In this document: positions 1 to 9,011 of the stretch, in pieces
Layout of the letters: the number at the start of each line of letters is the position of its first letter
How positions within the stretch are numbered: the first letter of the stretch is position 1
Origin: CALZFJ01 sp964459845
GTDB lineage: Bacteria; Bacteroidota; Bacteroidia; Bacteroidales; Muribaculaceae
Direction: 5' to 3'
NCBI GenBank assembly: GCA_964459845.1
Contig: CAYWOC010000008.1
Coordinates: 14,009-78,008 of the forward strand
Length of the DNA stretch: 64,000 bases
The notes under the pieces: generated by a model
What the model saw: only the letters and a program-made list of their open reading frames with translations
Told to the model about the DNA's origin: nothing
The model's database searches: none
Position numbers and translations under genes: made by a program

Positions 1-473
1 TCGGCATAGTTGCCCACCACCGAAAGGCTGCTGTGACGCAGTATGCCACCGAGCTGGATGATGTCGATGTCCTCATGAGCCGACAGAATCTCCGACACCT
101 GAAGCGAAGCCGACACCACCGTGAGCTTATGCTCAGCCTGGATGCTGCGCGCAAGGGCGTGCACCGTAGTGCCGGAAGCGATAAGGATAGAGTCGTCGCG
201 CGTAATCATGCTTGCCGCCACCTTGCCAATCATACGCTTCTCGTCGATATTGAGTTTCTCCTTCACATTCACATTGCGGTTGTTTATGTAAGGATTTATC
301 ATAATAGCCCTACCGTGGCTGCGATACAGCTTTTTTGCTTTCTCCAATTCAGTGAGATCCTTTCTAATCGTAACCGACGATACCTGCAGCTTGTCCGACA
401 AGTTGGTCACAGGAATGGAGTTCTGCTGCATCAGCATATCCATAATCACAGCATGTCGTTCTTCCTTAGTCAT
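1..473 (-). CDS. DeoR/GlpR-family transcriptional repressor, C-terminus cut off by window edge
   Basis: Reading leftwards from the ATG at 471-473 gives about 157 residues with no stop before the window edge. The N-terminus is a DeoR-type winged helix (SIPVTNLSDKLQVSSVTIRKDL), followed by the start of the DeoR sensor domain (EKLNIDEKRMIGKVAASMI, then DDSILIASGTTVHALA), the fold that binds a phosphorylated sugar. It is divergent from the glpABC operon that starts at 804. By family knowledge this is the arrangement of a GlpR-like repressor released by glycerol-3-phosphate; that ligand is an inference from context. A TATTTTTG -7 box lies about 30 bp upstream of the start. Confidence 0.85.
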   Translation of the reverse strand, partial: MTKEERHAVIMDMLMQQNSIPVTNLSDKLQVSSVTIRKDLTELEKAKKLYRSHGRAIMINPYINNRNVNVKEKLNIDEKRMIGKVAASMITRDDSILIASGTTVHALARSIQAEHKLTVVSASLQVSEILSAHEDIDIIQLGGILRHSSLSVVGNYA

Positions 474-503
474 AGTTATAGTTTTCAATAAAAAATCGTA
501 ATG

Positions 504-511
504 CAAAAATA
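504..511 (-). promoter_or_regulatory. -7 box (TATTTTTG) for the DeoR-type regulator gene
   Basis: It matches the Bacteroidota TAnnTTTG consensus on the minus strand, 31 bp before the regulator ATG. No clear -33 TTTG was found. Confidence 0.45.
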
Positions 512-670
512 CTAATTTCTAATTACATATCATAATTTCGGACTTTTTTTTTGAATGTCGGAAGTGTGAAAACGCTTATAATTTTTAACCTATAATATTA
601 AAAAAGGGGCTATATGCTAATTGTTATGAAAATTTCCTCAAAAATATTTTGTGGATAACCAAAAAGTGCC

Positions 671-678
671 TACCTTTG
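671..678 (+). promoter_or_regulatory. -7 box (TACCTTTG) of the glp operon promoter
   Basis: TACCTTTG sits 19 bp after a TTTTG element near 646-651, the spacing expected for a Bacteroidota -33/-7 promoter. The transcript would start near 684, giving a leader of about 120 nt before glpA. An imperfect inverted repeat (683-709) starts at the predicted transcription start. Confidence 0.6.
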
Positions 679-682
679 TTGC

Positions 683-709
683 GAAACGAAAGCTGTAAGT
701 TTACGTTTC
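683..709. promoter_or_regulatory. candidate repressor operator: inverted repeat GAAACG...CGTTTC
   Basis: GAAACG at 683-688 and CGTTTC at 704-709 form an inverted repeat that continues imperfectly inwards. It overlaps the predicted transcription start of glpABC and lies in the intergenic region shared with the divergent DeoR-type gene. An operator there would block initiation. It could instead be a leader hairpin. The rest of the 474-803 gap is AT-rich and shows no gene. Confidence 0.4.
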
Positions 710-803
710 AGAAGACTTTGTGCGTTTTTTGATTTTATATTAAAAACCGCATAGCCTATAAATGATATTTGCAACACTAATGACTATTAACTCATAACGA
801 ATC

Positions 804-2435
804 ATGAACAAAAACGGTGAAAACCAATTTGACGCAATTATTATAGGTGGTGGGGCTACCGGAACAGGCACCGCCCGCGACTGCGCCATGCGCGGTCTGA
901 AGGTACTACTTGTGGAGCGCAACGACTTTGCAGCGGGTGCCACCGGTCGCAACCACGGATTGCTGCATAGTGGCTCTCGCTATGCTGTCACCGATCATGA
1001 GTCGGCTGCCGAATGTATCAAGGAGAACATGATTCTCCGTCGAATCGCCAATCACTGTGTCGAAGAGAACGACGGCCTATTCATCACACTACCTGAAGAT
1101 GACTTGAATTATCAGGCTAAATTCGTAGAGTCTTGCCAAGCCGCCGGCATCAACGCCGAAATCATCGACCCGAAAGACGCTATCAGAATGGAGCCTTCTG
1201 TGAACCCGACCCTGATTGGCGCAGTGAAGGTGCCAGACGGATCTATCGACCCATTCCGCTTGACTACAGCCAACGTTATCGACGCTAAGATCCACGGCGC
1301 GCAGATTCTCACGCAGCACGAAGTCACCGGTTTCATCATCGAGCAGAACCGGATGGTAGGAGTTAAGTTATACGACCATAAATCAAAGCAAAATAAAGAA
1401 TTTCACGCAAAACTCATCATCAATGCCGGCGGTATATGGGGGCATCATATCGCCGAGCTTGCTGGTGTGAAAGTGAACATGTTCCCTGCCAAGGGCGCAT
1501 TGCTCGTCTTCGGACACCGTGTGAACAACATGGTGATCAACCGTTGCCGCAAGCCAGCCAATGCCGACATCCTTGTGCCGGGCGACACTATTTGTGTTAT
1601 CGGAACCACTTCGAGCCGCGTGCCTTTCGAAGAATGTGACGACATGTATGTCACTCGCGAAGAGGTGGACTTGCTGCTCAGCGAGGGAGAGAAGCTCGCT
1701 CCGAGCCTTGCCACCACCCGCATCTTGAGAGCTTACGCCGGTGTGCGTCCGCTGGTGGCTTCCGACAGCGACCCCTCAGGACGAAGCATCAGCCGCGGCA
1801 TCGTGCTTCTTGACCACGAGACTCGCGACGGTCTTGCCGGATTCATCACAATCACCGGCGGAAAGCTGATGACGTATCGTCTGATGGCTGAATGGGCTGC
1901 CGACCTCGCCTGCAAGAAACTTGGCATCAACAAGAAATGCCAGACCGCCGAGATTCCTCTTCCAGGCTCCCGCGCAAAAACTGAAGAAGACACTCCAGAA
2001 CCCGTAAAATATCACTTCATGGGCGACACGGCACACATAGCTGCCGAATGCCGTCATGGAGCAATGACCGAAGACATAAAGGTGAAGAACGCCATCGACA
2101 AAGCTCTCGTGTGCGAATGCGAGGAGGTGTCGGTTGCCGAAGTCGATTATGCTATCAACGAGCTTCATGTGAACAACCTTGTGAACCTTCGCCGCCGCAC
2201 CCGCGTGGGCATGGGTACTTGCCAAGGTGAGCTTTGCGCTTGCCGTGCAGCAGGAAAGCTCGCCGAAGCCTCTAAATGCGCAGCACGCGCTCAAGCCGAC
2301 CTCGTGAACTTCCTGAACGAACGCTGGAAGGGAATGTATCCTGTGGCTTGGGGCGACACCGTGAGCGAGATACAATTCACATCTTGGATATACGAAGGTG
2401 TGTATGGGTTAAACAGTTCTTCTGAAAACAAATAG
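804..2435 (+). CDS. glpA: anaerobic glycerol-3-phosphate dehydrogenase subunit A
   Basis: This is the FAD-binding catalytic subunit that oxidises sn-glycerol-3-phosphate to dihydroxyacetone phosphate. The Rossmann motif (IIIGGGATGTGTARD) begins near residue 12, and the RNHGLLHSG stretch typical of GlpA/GlpD follows. The 543-residue length fits GlpA rather than GlpD. It has the GlpA-specific C-terminal BFD-like [2Fe-2S] region, with CEC near residue 435 and TCQGELCAC near 471. It is first in glpABC, 19 bp ahead of glpB. The start ATG at 804 is well separated from the promoter box at 671. Confidence 0.95.
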   Translation: MNKNGENQFDAIIIGGGATGTGTARDCAMRGLKVLLVERNDFAAGATGRNHGLLHSGSRYAVTDHESAAECIKENMILRRIANHCVEENDGLFITLPEDDLNYQAKFVESCQAAGINAEIIDPKDAIRMEPSVNPTLIGAVKVPDGSIDPFRLTTANVIDAKIHGAQILTQHEVTGFIIEQNRMVGVKLYDHKSKQNKEFHAKLIINAGGIWGHHIAELAGVKVNMFPAKGALLVFGHRVNNMVINRCRKPANADILVPGDTICVIGTTSSRVPFEECDDMYVTREEVDLLLSEGEKLAPSLATTRILRAYAGVRPLVASDSDPSGRSISRGIVLLDHETRDGLAGFITITGGKLMTYRLMAEWAADLACKKLGINKKCQTAEIPLPGSRAKTEEDTPEPVKYHFMGDTAHIAAECRHGAMTEDIKVKNAIDKALVCECEEVSVAEVDYAINELHVNNLVNLRRRTRVGMGTCQGELCACRAAGKLAEASKCAARAQADLVNFLNERWKGMYPVAWGDTVSEIQFTSWIYEGVYGLNSSSENK

Positions 2436-2454
2436 AATTCATTTTTTTGACATC

Positions 2455-3708
2455 ATGAAATTTGATACGATTATAATAGGAGGCGGACTTAGCGGCTTGG
2501 CTTGTGGCATCAGTCTTGCTGAAAAAGGTCAGAAATGCGCCATCATCTCTACAGGACAAAGCGCGCTGCACTTCTGCTCCGGCTCTTTCGACCTGCTCGG
2601 ATACGTCAACGGCTTTGATGTTGAGACACCGGCAGCTACATTGGAGAAGGTAATACCTCAAGGTCATCCTTATTCAGTAATCGGTGCTAAAACCACCATC
2701 GACTTGGCAAACGAAGTCCCTGCATTCTTCGCCAAAATGGGAATCAAGGTGAACGGTTCTGCCGAGCATAACCATTACCGCGTCACACCTATGGGCATTA
2801 TGAAGCCCACATGGCTTTCTCTTGACGACTTCACTGTCATTTCCGAGAAGAACAAGTTGCCTTGGGCTAAGATCTCAATCCAGAACATTGCCGGATTCCT
2901 CGATTTCCACACAAGCTTCGTGGCCGACAATTTCGAGAAGATGGGTGCCGTATGCAAAATATCGGCTTTCACACTTCCAGAATTTGACAGAATCCGCACA
3001 AACCCCACAGAAATGCGTTCGGCAAACATCGCAAAGGTGTTTGAGAACGAGGATGTGGTGCGCCGCGCTGCCGACATCATCAACCGCAACGCCGGTGATG
3101 CCGACGCAGTGGCACTTCCCGCAGTATTCGGCCTTTACAGCGACAATGCCGTGAAGACTCTTAAACAATGCGTGAAGCTCCCTATCTGCTTCATCCCTGT
3201 AATCCCGCCATCAGTACCCGGCATCCGCACACAGATTCTCATGCGCAAGCGTTTCCAGCAACTCGGCGGAGCATATCTGCTTGGCGACACAGTGAACGGT
3301 GCTACAGTGAAGAACGGCAAAGTGATTTCGGTGACAACCAATAACCTCGCCGACACCAAGCTCGAAGCAGACAACTTCGTGCTTGCCACTGGCAGCTTCT
3401 TCAGCCACGGCATCGAGGCTGAACCAAATAAGGTGGTGGAGCCAATCTTCGGTCTCGACGTAAAAGCGAGCGGCGACCGCGACGAGTGGTACAACCGCAA
3501 CCTGTTTGAAGAACAGCCATATATGAGCTTCGGAGTAAAGACCGACAGCGAATTGCGCGCTCAAATCGACGGAAAGACTGTCGAGAATCTTCACGTTGTG
3601 GGCGCAATCTTAAGTTCGTTTAACCCGGTAAAAGAGGCAAGCGGCGCAGGCGTGTCTATCATCTCAGCTCTGCACGTTGCCAATATTATTTCTAAATCTT
3701 GTAAGTGA
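2455..3708 (+). CDS. glpB: anaerobic glycerol-3-phosphate dehydrogenase subunit B
   Basis: This flavoprotein subunit passes electrons between GlpA and the membrane-anchoring GlpC. The N-terminus is a dinucleotide-binding motif (IIIGGGLSGLACGISLA, residues 5-21), and a GAILSSFNPVKEASGAG segment near the end is typical of GlpB. Length (417 aa) fits the family. Its TGA overlaps the glpC ATG by one base, implying translational coupling. Confidence 0.93.
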   Translation: MKFDTIIIGGGLSGLACGISLAEKGQKCAIISTGQSALHFCSGSFDLLGYVNGFDVETPAATLEKVIPQGHPYSVIGAKTTIDLANEVPAFFAKMGIKVNGSAEHNHYRVTPMGIMKPTWLSLDDFTVISEKNKLPWAKISIQNIAGFLDFHTSFVADNFEKMGAVCKISAFTLPEFDRIRTNPTEMRSANIAKVFENEDVVRRAADIINRNAGDADAVALPAVFGLYSDNAVKTLKQCVKLPICFIPVIPPSVPGIRTQILMRKRFQQLGGAYLLGDTVNGATVKNGKVISVTTNNLADTKLEADNFVLATGSFFSHGIEAEPNKVVEPIFGLDVKASGDRDEWYNRNLFEEQPYMSFGVKTDSELRAQIDGKTVENLHVVGAILSSFNPVKEASGAGVSIISALHVANIISKSCK

Positions 3709-4961
3709 TGGCAAAGGAAGTTTACAATATTAGCGAAAATAATTTTGAGCAATGCCTCAAATGCACTGTTTGTACGGTGTACTGCCCGGTAGCTGCAGTA
3801 AATCCCGATTATCCAGGCCCAAAGCAGTCGGGTCCCGACGGTGAACGTATGCGCTTGAAGAAGCCTGAGTTCTACGACGAAGCATTAAAGATGTGTCTCA
3901 ACTGTAAGCGCTGCGAGGTGGCTTGTCCATCAAACGTGCGCATCGGCGACATCATCCAGTCGGCGCGCATCAAATATAGCCACAAGAAGCCGAAACTCCG
4001 CGACATGATGCTTGCCAACACCGATTTTGTGGGTGGGATGGCTACAACATTCGCACCTATCGTGAACATGACCCTCGGACTGTCGCCTATGAAGGCTGTG
4101 CTCGACGGTGTCATGAAGATCGACGGCCACCGCACATTCCCTAAATATTCATCTCAGAAATTCGAGACTTGGTACAAGAAGAATGCTGCGGCAGAACAAG
4201 CAAAATACAAGAATCAAGTGAGCTTCTTCCACGGCTGCTACATCAACTACAACTATCCGCAGCTCGGAAAGGACTTCGTGAAGGTGCTTAACGCACTCGG
4301 ATATGGCGTGCAGCTCCTCGACAAAGAGAAATGCTGCGGCGTAGCCCTTATCTCCAACGGACTTATCGGCCAAGCCAAGAAGCAGGCTCAACTCAATATA
4401 GACAACATACGCCATTCTGTCATCGACAAGAATATGCCAGTAGTTGGCGCGTCATCGACTTGCATCTTCACAATGCGCGACGAATACCCACATCTGCTCG
4501 GTGTGGATAACGCCGACGTGCGCGACAACATCAATCTTGCGACTCGATTCATATTCTCTCTTATCGATGAAGGCAAGGCCAAGATTGCGTTCCGACCTGA
4601 TTATAAAGCTCGGCTCGCCTACCACACAGCTTGCCACATGGAAAAGATGGGATGGGCAATCTATTCAATATCTGCGCTGCGCATGATTCCGGGCGTAGAG
4701 CTTACCGTACTCGACTCGCAATGCTGCGGCATCGCAGGAACTTATGGCTTCAAGAAAGAGAACTACGAGACTTCACAGAACATCGGTTCTTCACTGTTCA
4801 AGCAAATCGAGAACGCTAATCCGGAATTTGTGGTCACCGACTGCGAGACCTGCAAATGGCAGATAGAAATGTCCACTGCCTACAAGGTTAAGCATCCGGT
4901 TTCGATTCTTGCCGAAGCCATCGACGTGGAAGCGACAAAAAAATTAAACAATCTAAAATAA
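3708..4961 (+). CDS. glpC: anaerobic glycerol-3-phosphate dehydrogenase subunit C (iron-sulfur subunit)
   Basis: GlpC anchors the dehydrogenase and passes electrons to menaquinone. Two ferredoxin-type 4Fe-4S motifs are visible: C16-x2-C19-x2-C22-x3-C26 and a second CLNCKRCEVACP near residue 63. Two CCG (heterodisulfide-reductase-like) motifs follow, CCGVALISNG near 208 and CCGIAGTYGF near 338. I chose the ATG at 3708, which overlaps the glpB stop, rather than the GTG one codon earlier. glpT follows 32 bp downstream. Confidence 0.94.
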   Translation: MAKEVYNISENNFEQCLKCTVCTVYCPVAAVNPDYPGPKQSGPDGERMRLKKPEFYDEALKMCLNCKRCEVACPSNVRIGDIIQSARIKYSHKKPKLRDMMLANTDFVGGMATTFAPIVNMTLGLSPMKAVLDGVMKIDGHRTFPKYSSQKFETWYKKNAAAEQAKYKNQVSFFHGCYINYNYPQLGKDFVKVLNALGYGVQLLDKEKCCGVALISNGLIGQAKKQAQLNIDNIRHSVIDKNMPVVGASSTCIFTMRDEYPHLLGVDNADVRDNINLATRFIFSLIDEGKAKIAFRPDYKARLAYHTACHMEKMGWAIYSISALRMIPGVELTVLDSQCCGIAGTYGFKKENYETSQNIGSSLFKQIENANPEFVVTDCETCKWQIEMSTAYKVKHPVSILAEAIDVEATKKLNNLK

Positions 4962-4993
4962 ACCATTACATTAAAAATTAGTCTCTACTCATT

Positions 4994-6397
4994 ATGTGGA
5001 AATTTTTAGCACCTCCAGCAGCAAAGCCTGAGCAGACAGGACCAGGCACCGACGCTCGTTATAACGCATTGCGTTGGCAAGTGTTCTCAGGAGCATTTAT
5101 TGGATATGCTGCTTTTTACATTGTCCGTAAAAACTTATCAATGGCGATACCATCAATCACAGCATTGACTGGCGGAGCCATAACAAAAGGCGACCTCGGC
5201 ACAGTACTTGCAATGAATGCCGTAGCCTATGCATTCGCAAAATTCTTTATGGCTACCGTTTCCGACCGAAGCGACGCTCGCAAGTTCTTGCCTATCGGTC
5301 TTATCCTTTCTGCACTATCTATGCTGTTCATGATTGTGCCTATCGCCGGTCTTGACATAGCAAATAACCCCGACAACAAGACTTGGGCAATCGTGCTTAT
5401 GGGCGTGCTCAACTTCTTGGTGGGATGGTTCAACGGTATGGGTTGGCCTCCGTGCGGCCGTGTAATGACTCACTGGTTCTCTCAGACTGAGCGCGGCACA
5501 TGGATGAGCTTCTGGAACTGTGCTCACAACGTGGGCGGTGGTCTTGTCGGCCCTATGGCTACATATGGCGCACTCTGGTTCGGCAACTGGTTCTATGGCA
5601 CTCACGAGGAGCTTTACTTCCTTGCCGGAACATTCATCTTCCCTGCCGCAGTAGCACTTCTCGTAGCTCTTATAGCATACTGTCTGCTTCGTGACACTCC
5701 ACAATCTTGCGGACTTCCTTCAGTTGAAAAATGGCGCAACGACTATCCTAAGAACTACAGCGAAAAGAGCGAAGAGGTTCTTTCTACAAAAGAAATTCTT
5801 TTCAAGTATGTACTCAACAACAAGATGCTTTGGTTCGTGGCTATCGCAAACGCATTCGTATATATGGTTCGCTACGGAGCTCTCGACTGGGCACCTGCAA
5901 TCTTGACCGACAAGGGCATCGACTTGAAGTCGGCTGGATGGGCATACTTCGCATTTGAATATGCGGCTATCCCCGGCACCATCATCTGCGGATGGATAAG
6001 CGACAAGATTTTCAAGGGTATGCGCGCACTGCCTACCATCATATTCATGGCTCTCGTTGCCATCTTCATTGTCATCTACTGGCAATCGGGCAACAACATC
6101 ACTCTCAACCTCATCGGCCTTGTGGGTATCGGTTTCTTCATCTACGGTCCGGTAATGTTGATTGGCGTTCAGGCTCTTGACCTTGCTCCAAAGAATGCGG
6201 CTGGAACCGCTGCCGGCTTGACTGGCTTCTTCGGCTACTTCTTCGGCACAGCAATCCTTGCAAACTCATTGCTCGGCTATGTCGCTGAAATCAGCATGGA
6301 TGCCACATTCGTATTGCTTCTTGCAGCATGTGCATTGTCAATCGTATTTATGGCATTCACCTACTCCGAGGAGAAACACCTTGTGAACAAGAAATAA
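4994..6397 (+). CDS. glpT: glycerol-3-phosphate transporter (MFS, OPA family)
   Basis: This 467-residue inner-membrane antiporter of the organophosphate:phosphate family exchanges external glycerol-3-phosphate for internal phosphate. Family signatures include AAFYIVRKNLSMAIPS in the first helix region, GMGWPPCGRVMTHWFS, and SFWNCAHNVGGGLVGP, with about 12 hydrophobic segments. It follows glpC closely, is in the same operon, and ends just before a hairpin terminator. The substrate is inferred from family and context. Confidence 0.9.
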   Translation: MWKFLAPPAAKPEQTGPGTDARYNALRWQVFSGAFIGYAAFYIVRKNLSMAIPSITALTGGAITKGDLGTVLAMNAVAYAFAKFFMATVSDRSDARKFLPIGLILSALSMLFMIVPIAGLDIANNPDNKTWAIVLMGVLNFLVGWFNGMGWPPCGRVMTHWFSQTERGTWMSFWNCAHNVGGGLVGPMATYGALWFGNWFYGTHEELYFLAGTFIFPAAVALLVALIAYCLLRDTPQSCGLPSVEKWRNDYPKNYSEKSEEVLSTKEILFKYVLNNKMLWFVAIANAFVYMVRYGALDWAPAILTDKGIDLKSAGWAYFAFEYAAIPGTIICGWISDKIFKGMRALPTIIFMALVAIFIVIYWQSGNNITLNLIGLVGIGFFIYGPVMLIGVQALDLAPKNAAGTAAGLTGFFGYFFGTAILANSLLGYVAEISMDATFVLLLAACALSIVFMAFTYSEEKHLVNKK

Positions 6398-6439
6398 AAA
6401 ACGCTGAAAACAAATAGATAATTTCACGAATACTTCTAA

Positions 6440-6497
6440 AGAGCCTGTACTCTATCTTCATTATGAAAACTTTGACCTTCGGGACAGGCTCTTTTTC
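6440..6497 (+). terminator. intrinsic terminator after glpT
   Basis: AGAGCCTGT at 6440-6448 pairs with ACAGGCTCT at 6484-6492, followed by TTTTTCC. It may be partial, since the next gene continues the same pathway and no clear promoter box separates them. Confidence 0.75.
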
Positions 6498-6540
6498 CTC
6501 TCAATACACAATACGATATATCTAATAAAAAACTAATTAT

Positions 6541-8025
6541 ATGGAAAAGAAAGACGTATATGGTTCTTTGAAGCCTGAAGTTAGGAAAAAATTCATGTCG
6601 TGGCAGATGCGCACCATCCTTGTCACCATGGTGGGCTATGCTCTTTTCTACTTCGTGCGCAAGAACTTCTCATTGGCTATGCCAGGACTGACTGCCGAGT
6701 ATGGAATCTCCAACAAGAGCTTCGGCTGGATTATTTTTGCAGGTTCGCTGGTATATGGTTTCTCTCGTTTTATCAATGGTTATGTAGTTGACAGAATCAA
6801 AGGCCGCATTGTGATGGCAGTAGGTCTGCTGCTGTGCGCACTCGCAAACTTTGCATTCGGATTCGGGGCAAACCTCAGTACACTTATCACAGGACAGGAG
6901 AATGGTCCTGACATGGTGAGCTTCCTGATTATGATTATGGGTATCACCATCATTCTCAACCAATATTTCCAAGGTATGGGTTATCCTCCATGCGCACGCA
7001 TCCTGCCTCACTGGATTCACCCTTCAGAGCTTGCCACCAAGATGTCTATCTGGAACTGCTCTCACTCTATCGGCGCATCGCTCGCAGTAGTGCTTTGCGG
7101 ATACTTGATGGGTACTTTCGGAACCAACATGAGCGCCAATCCTGAAGTTGTGGCTCGCATTATGGAGAATATGGGCATAGAAGGCGCACCTACAGAGCAA
7201 GTACTCATCTATGCAGCACACATCGGCGCATGGAAATGGTGCTTCTATATCCCAGCCATACTCGCCGTTGTAGGTGCAGTGTTCATCTTCCTCGGTCTTC
7301 GCGACGAGCCTAAGGAAGTGGGTCTTCCCGACCTTCCCGACACTGGTCTTGGCGCGCTCAATGAGACCAAGAGCAAATCAGCCAAGAAGAAATTCGAGCT
7401 TGAGATGGTATGGAAAAACCGTTGGGTATGGACATTCTGCGTTGCCAACCTATTTGTATATGTAGTTCGTATGGGTGTCCTCGACTGGGGTCCAAAATTC
7501 CTCACTGAGAGCCGCGGCTTGAACATCAAGGACGCAGCTTGGACTGTGGCAGCATTTGAGATTGCCGGAATCGTCGGCACACTCGTTGCCGGATGGCTAA
7601 CAGACAAATTGTTCAAAGGCAAAGGCCACCGCATGTGCGTGGTATGTATGCTCGGCGCAGCAATCTTCATGACAATCTTCCGCTTCCTACCTGATACTGC
7701 AAGCCTCGGACTGACAGCAGCAGTGCTCGTGGGCGCAGGATTCTTCATCTACGGTCCACAAGCCCTCATCGGTATTGAACTTGGAAACCAAGCCACCAAA
7801 GAGGCATCTGCCCGCGCCAACGGTATCGCCGGAATCCTCGGCTACCTCGGTTCAGGTCTATCGGGACTTCTTGTAGGTTATGTAGCCGACATTTACGGAT
7901 GGACACGCGTATTCGAAACCATCATCGTAGTAGCCGTTATCGGTATGTTCGTTCTCATCTCAATGTGGCAAGCTCCACGCGACGGATATGAGAGAGCAAG
8001 CAAAATAAAATACGACGAAGATTAA
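6541..8025 (+). CDS. second OPA-family MFS organophosphate transporter
   Basis: A 494-residue, ~12-helix transporter with the same OPA signatures as its upstream neighbour (LFYFVRKNFSLAMPG, GMGYPPCARILPHW, SIWNCSHSIGASLA). It differs by a longer loop near residues 100-125 and at about 200-225. Two OPA carriers side by side suggest different substrates, for example glycerol-3-phosphate versus another phosphodiester or hexose phosphate, or a UhpC-like sensor role. The sequence alone does not settle this. Confidence 0.85.
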   Translation: MEKKDVYGSLKPEVRKKFMSWQMRTILVTMVGYALFYFVRKNFSLAMPGLTAEYGISNKSFGWIIFAGSLVYGFSRFINGYVVDRIKGRIVMAVGLLLCALANFAFGFGANLSTLITGQENGPDMVSFLIMIMGITIILNQYFQGMGYPPCARILPHWIHPSELATKMSIWNCSHSIGASLAVVLCGYLMGTFGTNMSANPEVVARIMENMGIEGAPTEQVLIYAAHIGAWKWCFYIPAILAVVGAVFIFLGLRDEPKEVGLPDLPDTGLGALNETKSKSAKKKFELEMVWKNRWVWTFCVANLFVYVVRMGVLDWGPKFLTESRGLNIKDAAWTVAAFEIAGIVGTLVAGWLTDKLFKGKGHRMCVVCMLGAAIFMTIFRFLPDTASLGLTAAVLVGAGFFIYGPQALIGIELGNQATKEASARANGIAGILGYLGSGLSGLLVGYVADIYGWTRVFETIIVVAVIGMFVLISMWQAPRDGYERASKIKYDED

Positions 8026-8064
8026 AAAATTGTACAAAATTTTCGAAAATTAAAAAATCTTTTA

Positions 8065-8072
8065 TATCTTTA
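8065..8072 (+). promoter_or_regulatory. -7-like box (TATCTTTA) just upstream of the HAD phosphatase
   Basis: The box ends only 7 bp before the ATG at 8080. If used, the transcript would be almost leaderless from that ATG, or have a ~30-nt leader to the next in-frame ATG at 8110. Confidence 0.4.
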
Positions 8073-8079
8073 CATCGAA

Positions 8080-8952
8080 ATGGAAAATTTTGACAAGTAT
8101 ATATCTCCAATGTCAGAGGAAGAGCTGATGGCTGCTTGCCGAAAAATCAAGCATGTAGCTCTGGATATGGACGGTACAATATATATGGGTTCTACCCTGT
8201 TCCCGTTCACCAAGAAGTTCCTCGCCACTCTCACAGAGAATGGCATAGGATACTCTTTCCTCACAAACAACCCGACGAAGAGTCTTGCCGACTATGTGAA
8301 GAAGCTTAAAAACATCGGGATTGAGGCTACAGAGGAGGAAGTTTATACAACCGCAGTAGCTACAATCGACTATATAAAAACTACCTATCCCGAAGCTAAG
8401 CGCCTGTTCATACTCGGAACTCCAAGTATGGTTGCCGAATTTGAGCGCGCAGGTTTCATATCAGTACCAGATGACCCGGCAGAACGCCCCGACGTGCTTG
8501 TCGTGGCATTCGACATGACACTTGAATATTCTCGTCTGTGCCGTGCGGCATGGTGGGCAAAGCAAGGAATCCCCTACATTGCCACCAACCCCGACAAGGT
8601 GTGTCCTACCGACCAAGAGGTAGTGCTTGTGGATTGCGGCTCTATGTGCAAGTGCATCGAGTATGCAACCGACCGCCAGCCCGACATCGTGATAGGCAAG
8701 CCAAATCCCGACATGCTCAGCGGCATCAAGCACAAGTATCACCTTGAAGCCGATGAGATAGCAATGTGCGGCGACCGCATCTACACCGACGTGAAAATGG
8801 CACAGAATGCCGGCGCACTCGGAGTATTGGTTCTCTCGGGCGAGACTACACTTGAGACCTCTCTCAACTCCAATCCACAACCACCGATTACAGCACTCAA
8901 CATCGAAGAGTTCGGTCGTCTGCTGCTGAAATCGAAAGGGCTGGAATACTAA
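8080..8952 (+). CDS. NagD/PGP-like HAD phosphatase, probably a phosphoglycerol-type phosphatase
   Basis: A 290-residue HAD hydrolase with a C2-type cap. Motif I is LDMDGTIYMGS (nucleophile D29, acid/base D31), motif II is FLTNNPTKS, the motif III region is GKPNPDM, and motif IV is CGDRIYTDVKMAQNAGA near residue 228. The family dephosphorylates small phosphoesters. In this locus the likely substrate is glycerol-3-phosphate, yielding glycerol, which is an inference. ATG 8110 (MSEEELMAACRKI) is an alternative start that keeps all HAD motifs. Confidence 0.85.
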   Translation: MENFDKYISPMSEEELMAACRKIKHVALDMDGTIYMGSTLFPFTKKFLATLTENGIGYSFLTNNPTKSLADYVKKLKNIGIEATEEEVYTTAVATIDYIKTTYPEAKRLFILGTPSMVAEFERAGFISVPDDPAERPDVLVVAFDMTLEYSRLCRAAWWAKQGIPYIATNPDKVCPTDQEVVLVDCGSMCKCIEYATDRQPDIVIGKPNPDMLSGIKHKYHLEADEIAMCGDRIYTDVKMAQNAGALGVLVLSGETTLETSLNSNPQPPITALNIEEFGRLLLKSKGLEY

Positions 8953-9011
8953 AAGACAATATTATTAAACATTAATAATTAATTAAAGTAGAACTTTAAA
9001 ATTTTTTAATC

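Noticed and set aside
33..491. 152-codon plus-strand frame at the left edge
   Set aside because: It is the complement of the DeoR-type regulator, whose minus-strand product has clear domain motifs.
1776..2375. 199-codon minus-strand frame inside glpA
   Set aside because: A shadow of glpA, His/Ala-rich, without recognisable motifs.
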